From the NCBI GenBank assembly GCA_038501195.1, contig JBBPUQ010000009.1, positions 2,356,001 through 2,420,000 on the forward strand: DNA of 64,000 bases. Reading direction: 5' to 3'. The notes under the pieces are model-generated. The model had not been told where the DNA came from. It worked only from the letters and a program-made list of their open reading frames with translations, and made no database searches. How positions within the stretch are numbered: position 1 is the first letter of the stretch; every line of letters starts with the position of its first letter. A program made the position numbers and the translations under genes. The DNA comes from Nemania diffusa (Eukaryota > Ascomycota > Sordariomycetes > Xylariales > Xylariaceae). This document shows, piece after piece, positions 55,031 through 64,000 of the stretch.

Positions 55031-57519
55031 GGTAATAACTCATTAATAGCGCTGTAGACAGCTGCACGGCTTTGAGTAATGAATGGGGCGTATTGTATGT
55101 AGAACAAGGCAGATGTGATATGACAAATGTGTCAGAGTGAGAATGGGTGTAGTGTGTGTAGAGCTGGAAGTCTGTCACAGAACAGAACTGTAGCATTAAT
55201 TTAATGCTGGAAACTAGGGGAGGAATTCGAGATTCGTTGCGAGCCTCGATGATTTGCAGGTCTTATATGTAGGACCGCGATGAAGTCGTGTATGGTTGGG
55301 GATGTCTGGGTGCACAATGCGTCTAGGGAAACAGTCGAAGCAAAGTTCTGTTGTTAAAGGTTGAGTTGCTTATGATTTTAGAGATATTTCATTCGCACAA
55401 AGGTAAACAAGCAGGAAATATGTCGCGTTGTAATAAGTTTCAGTCTGGTTTTATATTCTGGTTGTAGGTACCTGTGTAGTGAATAGAGTGAGAGTTTAGT
55501 TTACAAGTAACATGGCTGCTATTAGCTGTCTATTGACCGGGTGCGTGAAACTGAAACTAAGCAAGTGCACTGATCAACAAGTATTATGTTTACTAGACTC
55601 TGTTAATCCGGGTAATGAGATAGCTCTTTAACTAACCATAATACAAGCCCACCTTGTCAGTACATTTTATTTTGATTGCCCATTGGGAAACTACTTTGTT
55701 ACCTACCTATGCACGGTCTCTTCAGTCGCCACCTATATGTCATACCCTAGCAGTTTAGTCAAACTATTCACCTGGATATAGTTGTAGGAACGGATTAGAG
55801 AAGTGATATAATATTTTAAAATATCTCTCACTCTGCTATTGTGTCCTGACCATTATTACTCTGTGCAGGGTCACCCAAGCCATTCACTATGTTTGAGTAC
55901 CTAAAACTGGAAGAGAGGGAACGGTCATGAAAATATATATGAAATATACATAAAATATATAGCTCGTCAGAAATGGTGTCATTCAATGATAACTATTGAT
56001 TTTAAATAATTTGATTGCTGAACGTCTCCTAGTAATTTAGTGATTATAGATTACATATTACTAGAACAAGATGAGAAACTTAGGAAACTTCGGAATTCTT
56101 AAGTTTTGATCCATTTTTACAACATCCTAATACCTAACTTACTTGCACTACTCCTATAATACCCCTATCAAAAGTCGTAAATTATTTACAAAAAAGAAAT
56201 AGGACAATACCCAAATGTATATAGATATATTACTAGGGTATTGGGTATAGAGTTAATAAGATGGCCTCCACAGCTAGGTAGAAGGACAAGAGGAGGCAGA
56301 ACGTGTAAAATAAGTCTCAGTAAATGGATTAATTAATTACTGACATTCCTATGCCTCGAGAAGGGTTGGTGTATTACTTATGTTCCTATATTGCCAAACC
56401 CACCAATACGTTTACCCAAAAGCGTTTTAATGTATTATCTCTTGACATCTATAGGCATAGAAAACAGGAGACCAAGTAAGCTCTATCGTATTAAGTTCCT
56501 ATGATCCCAATAATGAAAATTTCACACCTCCTGAAATACATGTTTCTCTTCCCCGGGTCTCTCACGCATGGAATATATACGTTAGTTTCGGGCTTCTGAG
56601 TTTCTAGCTCGAACCTTTATCAGCAACCATTTCCTACCGGAAAATCCCGGAGCATCCTCGCTGAGTATCGTTTAGAAGTATCGAAAATAGTTTACATGGT
56701 CTCTATGTCGCCCTAAAGAGATAGAACAACGCATTGATGAATGGTTTGAATGGCATGGGCACGCGAAATAGTCACTATGGGGCTGCATTTCGCAGACAAC
56801 TTATGCGACTTGTATGCGTAACTTAGGTAGTTGTACCTCGGGTTTAGACGAGATTTTGAAGACACAAGATCATCTAAATTGAAATAGCCCTGCAGCGTAA
56901 ACAATTATAGGAGCTCGGGCGATAAATTACCGAGTTACTTCTCGAAACATAGAAACAGACTAGGGCAAAAAAACGCGTTCGGATATAGGGCCGGACCTTA
57001 ACGTGGGACTTGCAACAGACGTGCGTCGGGCAACGGGGAAGAACTCTCGGATGTCGTCGTCAGATTAACATTCAACATCAGGTTATTCCCATGATGAATT
57101 GAGATATTCATTTGCTAATTCTTGGACTGTGCGAAAGGGCGATCATTAAGTCGAAAATTATAGCCTACATTTTATACCCATATGTTGTTCAAATCGTCGT
57201 CCCAACTCAATGCCTTCGTTTTTAGCGAGCAGATAGAGGAGTAACTGAAGCTTATTGTGTAGGTAGTAAACCAGCGGGGTCCGGCTAAGGGTGAATTGTA
57301 CGATTGGTCTTAACGGAGCGGATCAACGTAGAACTTGGATCGATCAATTGATATCACATACTGTAAGCCACTATCTACTGGAGATCGTATATACAGTACG
57401 TATTTCAGCTTAACTTGGTAGCGTCTTATCCATTTCTGCCTATCCTGTGTCTCTGATCATTCCGTCCCTACTTTGCATTAGCGGGGTAGCCAGCTAGAAC
57501 TAACAATAATCAATTTACG
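55031..57519. other. AT-rich gene-poor spacer, 2.5 kb
   Basis: Dense stops in all frames, many TA-rich stretches (55800-56340). No terminal repeats or transposase were recognised; this could be old repeat DNA altered by repeat-induced point mutation, but without a second copy in the window that cannot be shown. One ACGCGT word lies near 56972. Confidence 0.4.
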
Positions 57520-59465
57520 ATGAATACTAATAAAAAGCTGTGCGACCGCTGTGCGGAATTAACTACATATAACGGAGTTCAGCAGCTCGATGGCGAGGGT
57601 ATAATCCTCGCAGGGTTCAAACATGGCCCTTTGCAAGACATACTCGACCGAGCATCTAGTATTATGCCGTGTCCGCTATGTGTTGTGATAAGAGACTCAG
57701 TCACTGAAAAAGCTGATCAGCCGTCATGTACTGTATGGTTCCGGTGGCATAGACGAAGTTTCGAGCTTGCGGGTGAATTTGGACACATCAGTGTCTATCT
57801 TGAAATTAATGCGAAGAGTATCGGCGGGCTTGGTACTATGTGCCTCATGGCAAGGGAAGGTGAGAGGCACTCATTCCTTGGTATTGGCAGGCCTGCGCAT
57901 GTCTCATGTGCAAGTGAATAGATGATCCCGCTTCGTCAATAAGTCCTCTACGTCCTTTGGGCATAGATGTCGCTAGCGACGCCGTCTTTTCGAATATCCG
58001 ATCATGGCTAGAGACGTGCGAAACGACACACGAAGAGTGCAAGCAGCCCAGCACCCCTTCACCCTTGCCCTTGCGCTTCATAGATGTCAATCCCGGCCGC
58101 GATGTCAGCAACACAGACATGGCAGCACGATTGGTGGCCGTGTCTCCAGACCATGGGCTTCACGTCAGGTACCTTTGCCTCAGCTACTGTTGGGGTGCAC
58201 CTCAGCGAGTAGTAGCTCTGAAAGCAAATGTAAATGCTCTGCAGGAAGCTATCCCTGTAGATGAGCTCGGTCAAACAATACGCGATGCTATTGAAACCAC
58301 CAGGCGGCTTGGATTTCGGTATCTCTGGGTCGATGCACTGTGCATCGTACAAGATGATGACAAGGAAAAGTTGCGAGAGATCAAGAAAATGTCATATATC
58401 TACAAGAATGCGACAGCCATCATCTCAGCAGCGACAGCGTCTGCGCATACCCAAGGGTTTCTACGGCCTATACGCGAATTCTCGTATCCGAGTTTCGACT
58501 TTCAGTTTTCCATGCCGAGCAGCGATGGGAATGGCAATGTTGCTGCCAACATGACCTTCGCACCGGTATTCTCCAAATTCGAGCCGCAACACCCCCTAGA
58601 CAAACGAGCCTGGACCTTTCAAGAGATGGAATTGCCTCGGCGCAGGATCATATTCTCAACAGTAGAGGTCCTCGTTGCCTGCAATAAATACGAGCACGCG
58701 TCGTTGCCGGAGCGTCGTAGTCTTGTGACCTATTCTTCTTATAGGCCTTGCTGGTTTAGGAAGAACTTACTTAGTTACCTTGAACGTAGGAATGAGACAG
58801 ACGATCAGAACCAGTTGACGTTCTTATGGAACCAGGTTCTGAAGGAGTACTCCTCTCGAAGCATGACAGATCTAAACGACCGCCTCTACGCCTTTCAAGG
58901 AATCGCCGACGAGATTGAAAATATTTTAAACATGAGGACTAGTTCTGGGGCGGTGGCGGCCATTCCGTCAACATTTGCCTGGTTTGTCCAGTCCCCGGTG
59001 CACGAGAGATCAGCGAGAGCACGAGCACCTACTTGGTCATGGGGCTCTGTAGACGGTCCCGTCGCCTTGCTTGGCGCATGGGGATACACATACGAGGCGC
59101 AGATGAAATTCATAGCTGATGATGAAGAGAAAGAAGAAGACCCGAGAAAGCTACAAATAAGCGCAGGCGTCATATATGGAGCTGATTGGAAGGGCGAGCA
59201 CCCCTCTGTTGGTATGCGTTCCGACTGGGGTGATAAAGTCTATCCAGATTTAAAGGCGGGCATCCCAGCTCCCAGTGACAGCATCTACGTGCGAATAATG
59301 AGAGAGGGAAGGCGTCCAGGGTATAGACGGCAGACGTTCGAAATCGTCCTCATTCTTGAAGAAATGCCAGGACGGAAGGGCATCTATCACAGATGTGGGA
59401 TCTACGACGGTTCTGCTTTTGATGGCCAGTGGAATGGAAACTTTAGGGACATAATTATTATTTAA
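57520..59465 (+). CDS. HET-domain (heterokaryon incompatibility) protein
   Basis: Exons 57520-57859 and 57922-59465 (62-nt intron) give 627 residues. The three HET blocks are present: YLCLSYCWGAP, IETTRRLGFRYLWVDALCIVQDD and LDKRAWTFQEMELPRRRIIFS, in the usual order and spacing. The N-terminus has paired cysteines (LCDRCAEL and MPCPLCVVI), a zinc-knuckle-like arrangement common before HET domains. HET proteins trigger or modulate cell death when unlike fungal individuals fuse, and many act as partners of NLR-type receptors. No NACHT, ankyrin or WD40 partner domain is attached here. The gene lies alone after a long AT-rich region, as is usual for fast-evolving incompatibility loci. No frame breaks are seen, so it is likely intact. 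Confidence 0.9.
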
Positions 59466-59687
59466 ACTAAATTAGGTAGCAATATGACAGGAACATCCTT
59501 CAATTCCCATACTATAGATGATACTGTGACGAGGGGATCGAAGCACAATAACTCTTCGGGGTACTCATTCTGTCTACTGTAGTTAAGATCGCGAATAATG
59601 TGAAGAGAGCCAAGGGAGTGAGGATGGCTGAGCGTCTCTCACAATGATGCCACAGAACAGAGAAACGCAGCTAGTCTTTTTGGTATC

Positions 59688-61266
59688 TCACTTTAGAATC
59701 GCCTGCCAGCCCTTCCGTCCAACGTACCCGATCACGCCCTCATCCCTTAGAACCTCACTGCCCAGCCGCCCCGTAACCACGCTTCGCTCGTGCTCGACGC
59801 CGCGAACGTAGAATGGATAGGCCAGCCGTGCTGTGTCGGCTTCCTCGTCAATCGCTGTTGTCCCCTCTCCTATCTGATGGCCCCCTGCTGTTGCACCGGA
59901 ATGGTCGTCTGTGCTTTCCCATACAGTCCTCCCCTCGCTCCGCCGCTTTACGAGACCACTGGCCTCGCGGTCGAGTGACATATACCACCGGCGCTGGTGC
60001 ACGCTGCCGATGGAGTTCGTTGCGCCGGGGTATGCGTTGGTCCTGCGAACCTCCTCATCCTCGAGTTCACGGAGTTCACGCTCGGTAGCCGAGATCCCAT
60101 TTTCGCCCTCTTTAGCTTCTCCGGCTGGTGCAAACACAATGTCTGTGTCATCTTCGCCAACACTGCCAGGTCTCTCACCTTGTTGTTTCCTCCCGGTATG
60201 AGTTCGCGAGGGGGATGGTGCAGACTCCGCGTCCGAGTCGGAGCTTATGGTTGGCTCAGGCGCTTTCTTGCCCTTGCTACTAGATCTGGTTATCCGGGCC
60301 GAGATGGCGGAGGGCGCGCCTCGTCGCCGTCGTGTCTTGGGGGCGCGCGTACTGCGTGCCCGGCCTGCGGCATCTTCTCCGCTTGTCAGACGTAAGTTCA
60401 ACACATAAGGTGATGGCAAACGTGTTCCGTGGAGGTGTAACCGGATCTTTCGTGCTACAAAAGCCTGATGTAGCTTCTGTTGCTCGGTCGGCTGCGGCAA
60501 ACCATCATCTTCATCTGATGAGGATTGCGAATTGTCCTGTAAGTGTTTCGGCTGTGTTGGTAAGACTGTGTAGGTTCCTGTATCCCATATAAGCAGGGAG
60601 CCGGTGGCGTGAGAGCCTGTTTCGATGAGATGGTTCTGCTGTTTGTTAGCGCATCTATTGACTATATAATGGACAAGTTATGGTTCCTGCGTCGAGAAGC
60701 AGGTGTATATCACTTGCCCATAAACAGTGTATGCGCGTCTCGGTCGCATTTCGATTTAGCCGAAAGCTGTTCGGATCCCCAGGAAGTCCGTACATGATGG
60801 CCCACGACGCACTACTTGTCTCATTGATTTGCAATCGAAGATCGTAATGCGTCCCTGCGATCGGATGGTCATGCTGGTGGATAATGAAGTGCGCCCCCCG
60901 GGGACTTCCGGCGTTGGCCTCGTATAGCTTGCGATAGCCCTCCACAGAGAGGCGAGGGGTGCCTGATGGAAACGGCGATAGAGTGGTCTTGGCTAGAAGT
61001 GCACGGAAGTAGTCGAGATGATGCTCTATGCTGGCCCTCCCGGCCTCAATGGCGGAAGTGGTTGCCTGCTCTTGCTCTTGCTCGTCTTGACGATGCAACG
61101 ATTCTTTATCATCAGCATCGTCCTTGTTGCTATCATCGACCTCGGAGTTGCTCGAGCTGGCAGCATCATGGGGCAAGCCCGTGATGTCAATACTCCATTG
61201 CAGATTTCTCTTTTTGATGAAGGGGTTTGGTACAAATTCCGGGCTGCGCGATCTTTTGGTTGCCAT
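59688..61266 (-). CDS. LigD-type 3'-phosphoesterase domain protein, stand-alone
   Basis: Exons 60718-61266 and 59688-60635 give 498 residues. They are joined by an 82-nt intron with a GC donor (TGG then GCAAGT) and a CAG acceptor; the splice reads CLWNHLIETGSH. The domain is the 3'-phosphoesterase of bacterial DNA ligase D: AHFIIHQHDHPIAGTHYDLRLQ around residues 125-146 carries the conserved His/Asp metal ligands, followed by SWAIMYGLP and LLIWDTGTYTVL. In bacteria this domain trims 3' ends before nonhomologous end joining. No ligase or polymerase domain is attached. The C-terminal half is low-complexity, basic and Ser-rich (RRRRGAP, SSSKGKKAPEP), with a conserved-looking end (RRWYMSLDREASG, YPFYVRGVEHERSVVTGRLGSEVLRDEG). 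Nuclear DNA-end processing is the likely role. Confidence 0.85.
60636..60717 (-). other. GC-AG intron in the phosphoesterase gene
   Basis: Donor GCAAGT and acceptor AACAGCAG; no GT donor near this site restores the frame across the conserved domain. Confidence 0.75.
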
Positions 61267-61682
61267 TACCGCTCATAAAAGTGCATTAAAAATTGGTGTT
61301 GTGAATTATCTAGACTGACTGACCAGGTCAGCTAGGATGGACGTCATAGAGGTACATGGGTTGAAACATTGTCAATACTCGCTACATGATCATGAATATA
61401 GAGAGAGCCGCGGCTTAGTAGATAGAGCAGGGAAACGGGTAATAGATGTAACTAATAAGTGTTTACTTACATCTACTTAGGCACCATGTCTAGCAACATT
61501 TTCAATGTATGTATACACTTGATAGGTACACACAGTTATGATGATATGCGCGTTGTGGAGTTTGTTGTTGATGATGCGGCGGAGGGGGAGATACCTACTT
61601 AGGTATCCTCACTTGCTTTTGCTCTAAATCTGAAGTAACACAAAGAAAAAAAAATATCGACTTATGAAAGTCGAAGTTCTAA
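61267..61682. other. Upstream spacer
   Basis: 0.4 kb upstream of the phosphoesterase gene up to the tRNA. No other feature seen. A run of A near 61645 follows the tRNA 3' end and could act as the Pol III terminator (T run on the minus strand). Confidence 0.4.
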
Positions 61683-61799
61683 TGATGAGAGTGGGACTCG
61701 AACCCACGCGGATTGCTCCACCGCGAATTTGTTCTTGATAGCTCACGATATAATCGTTAGTACCTGAACACGGCGCCATAACCACTCGGCCATCTCACC
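61683..61799 (-). tRNA. tRNA-Leu(CAG) with a 36-nt intron
   Basis: Read on the minus strand: acceptor stem GGTGAGA pairs with TCTCATC (one G-T pair); D arm GCC/GGC with GAGTGGTTAT loop; anticodon stem CCGTG pairs with CGCGG; anticodon loop TTCAGG with anticodon CAG; extra arm GGA-GCAA-TCC marks a class II tRNA; T arm GTGGG-TTCGAGT-CCCAC. The intron (61727-61762) sits directly after position 37, the standard eukaryotic site. CCA is not encoded, as expected. Discriminator base A at 61683 fits leucine. A T-rich run downstream of the 3' end fits Pol III termination. Confidence 0.95.
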
Positions 61800-62868
61800 A
61801 CAGGATATCATTTGTTGGAGGCAGGGATCTCTCTTTCATGCCATATCGCAGCTGCCTAGAGGCCGTTACCTGTGCTGCGTCAAGGTGTGCGATTATAGGC
61901 AAAACCGCATGGACAGCGATGATACACCTTGTAGTAGATGTGCTTGTAACTCTTTAGTTAAATATTAAAAATGAATGCACCAAATCGCACGAAATAAAAA
62001 ACACTAGGTGAGTAGGGATATCAATTTACAGAGCTGGGAAAACATCTGGGTAGAGCACTAATCTACAAAAAGATTATCTAGACTATGATTGAGATAGACG
62101 TATATAAACACTTCCTTGCATTATAACTTTCATTAAATTATTTTAATTTTTCTTTCACTGCATTCAGTATTGCTGCTTCACTTACGTCATTATCTTGTTT
62201 TAGGCATTCAAGTGTTGTACAACCATTTCCCGATGAACATACTAATACTATAGAAAATCCCTGCGAGTGTGGGGAATTATGCTTAAATTAAGAGATCGAT
62301 ATAAAGATAATCATGGGGACCATGTGAAACATGATGCTGTCTTGATCTGGGAGCCTAAAGTTCGCCACCATCTCAGTCCTACCTATATCCCCGACATCTT
62401 GCCTCTGAACTCGTCTTCAACTGCACTAGAATCAATGTGCACTAATAGAAGGGCTGCCTGCATATGATTGATCTAGTTACCACTGTACTGGCTGTGCAAT
62501 AAGAAGGCGCAAGATATAAGCATACATGGGTGTCATTGATATCAACGCGAAAACTAATCATCATGGTATCTAATACGCAAAGCACAATGGAAGCTGATAA
62601 AAACAAGGCTCATGCGGGTTTGCTATGTTGATAGCAGTGGTTATGAAATCAAAGAGTCCCGCCATACACTCCTGAACGCCATATCATGAGCTACACCTGA
62701 AGCCCTTGTGCTATGTAACCTTTGCTCCTAACCGGCGAGGTGATATTGGGCCAATTATGCCCTGAGAAGTATTCCATTTCGATGCCTTGCTGTTGATTTC
62801 CCTAAAATACCTTATCCGCATGTTTCATCTTCTTTGTCGACCACCCCTTCCTGGTCTCGGCGTCCATA
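61800..62868. other. Spacer, 1.1 kb
   Basis: Between the tRNA and the zinc-ribbon gene. AT-rich at 61960-62230. No coding exon supported. Confidence 0.4.
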
Positions 62869-63352
62869 TTACTTATATTGCATGGGCGGTTGACCTTGTG
62901 GTGGCGGAGGACCTCCGCCCCAACCTTGTGGCGGATGTTGGTTTTGCATTGGGATATTGTTACCTCCGCCCTTCATATTCATGACGTCGGGTCTGTTCTC
63001 GAGCGGCTGGGCGAAATTGCAGACTTGGCAAACGACATCGTGGTAGCCTTTGAAGGAGAGTGGTAGGACAGGCTGTGCAATAAACAAGTTAACACATATA
63101 CTGTCTAGGTACAAAGTTACGCACGTATCTGTAGCAAGGCCGGACAGACAAATGCTCGGCAAAAGGGGAGAGCGGGAAGAAGAAGGGGCAAGAGGACGAG
63201 GGACTCACGACGAAACAGAACGTAAACCACGGGTTACTCTTGATGACATGGGCGGCGTAGTTGCCGCAGTTGTGGCACTGGCAGGTGACGCCCTCGTATC
63301 CCTCAACCTGCTTGCGGAAGGTATGCTCGCCGCAGGTGAAGATTAGACACAT
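62869..63352 (-). CDS. Small zinc-ribbon protein (zinc-ribbon_15 type)
   Basis: Exons 63209-63352 and 62869-63072 (136-nt intron) give 115 residues. Two Cys pairs, CQCHNC near residue 25 and CQVCNF near residue 61, flank a hydrophobic segment (WFTFCFVPVLPLSFKGYHDVV) that the splice rebuilds. This spacing is that of the fungal zinc-ribbon_15 family. The C-terminal 45 residues are Gly/Pro/Gln-rich (GGGPPPPQGQPPMQ) and probably disordered. Function is unknown; related proteins are small, ubiquitous in fungi and unstudied. The start ATG at 63352 lies before MCLIFTCG. Confidence 0.8.
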
Positions 63353-64000
63353 CGTTCAGCTTATGCGGCTAGACAGGGCCGGCCGTGTTCGAGTTTCGAT
63401 GGTGGTTATGATGTCGCAGGGTGAACAGAGTAACGGCGTCGCGATTGGGGTGCGGGATTGTGTAGATTGTTTTTGGGTCGCAAAGAGTTTTGGATGTTGC
63501 AGGTGAAGATGTAATTCAAAGGTAGGTAAGATAGGTGGTAACTGAACTGGGCTTATAGGATATTCTGTATAAAATGGGTAACGCTTGGGGCGCAGATGAG
63601 CTGTTCTATCATCTCATCAATGATGGTGTTACAAGTTGCCAAGAGTGCGACGAATTGGGCCTAGCTCAATCGCCGCTTTTACTTAGGCTTGGCTTCGCCT
63701 ACATATGTATGTACCTTGTTACAGGTAGGTAACCTCTAGCGTCTACAGGGGCATGATCTAGGCAGGCCTGCGCGCCAAGAAACCACACGCACCTCTTCAT
63801 ACACCTAAACTCTACTACTTCACAAAGGCCAGCCAAACAGTCAAATAAAACAATAAAAAATTATTAAAAGTATAGTTTTATAAAGAAACACGAGAAAATC
63901 ATATTTATATGTTTAATGTAGTACAAAACTAATGTAGTGGCTGAAGTAATATACTACAAAAGAGCTGCTGTTTTATACGCTTTATTAGGCGTATCAGGGT
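63353..64000. other. Window end, upstream spacer
   Basis: Upstream region of the zinc-ribbon gene, with a TAGGTAGGTAA word near 63726; very AT-rich from 63840. No feature supported; no telomeric repeats. Confidence 0.45.

Noticed and set aside
55031..57519. Possible transposon relic in AT-rich DNA
   Set aside because: No terminal repeats, target duplication or transposase motif visible; AT richness alone is not enough.

Overview
The window looks like nuclear chromosomal DNA of a filamentous ascomycete, most likely Sordariomycetes and possibly Xylariales (an inference from protein flavour; no species is named). Genes carry short GT-AG introns of about 50-200 nt. The families are typical of moulds: a HET protein, a fungal tyrosinase, an NRPS-like adenylating protein, a fungal proline dehydrogenase and a class II tRNA-Leu with an intron. 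Gene-sized blocks of about 50% GC alternate with AT-richer, gene-poor spacers. No intact transposon, virus or CRISPR array was seen.

Layout. 0-2 kb: an orphan exon-like reading frame and a two-exon P-loop sulfotransferase-like protein. 4-9 kb: an MFS sugar/quinate-type transporter divergent from a GC-rich BNR_4 beta-propeller protein. 9-17.5 kb: housekeeping genes, namely a Ted1/Cdc1-type metallophosphoesterase, a small acidic unknown, a Tim17-like membrane protein, proline dehydrogenase and KEOPS subunit Cgi121. 17.5-23.6 kb: a gene-poor stretch with a 30-C homopolymer and a six-exon ankyrin plus vWA protein.

23.6-35.7 kb: a loose group of metabolic genes. It holds a medium-chain reductase, a class-III PLP enzyme with a Cys-rich tail, a seven-exon tyrosinase with a long C-terminal extension, and an NRPS-like protein with an intact adenylation domain but no carrier domain. 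This is the best candidate for an undescribed small-molecule locus. 36-41.6 kb: an unknown GC-rich membrane protein and a Ccc2-type copper P-type ATPase. Tyrosinase is a copper enzyme, so proximity to a copper pump is suggestive only.

43.8-55 kb: conserved cellular genes, namely COP9 subunit 7, a Rax1-like RGS membrane protein, ribosomal protein L31, a UBE2C/Ubc11-type E2, checkpoint kinase Chk1 with tandem ACGCGT boxes upstream, and a SprT-like metalloprotease. 57.5-64 kb: a HET-domain protein, a LigD-type 3'-phosphoesterase protein with a GC-AG intron, tRNA-Leu(CAG), and a small zinc-ribbon protein. Chk1, the SprT-like protein and the phosphoesterase protein put three genes with DNA-damage links within 10 kb.

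Exon coordinates were built by hand from splice consensus and frame continuity. Every multi-exon model below closes in frame; the models marked uncertain are the ankyrin/vWA 3' end, the Chk1 start and the Cgi121 start.
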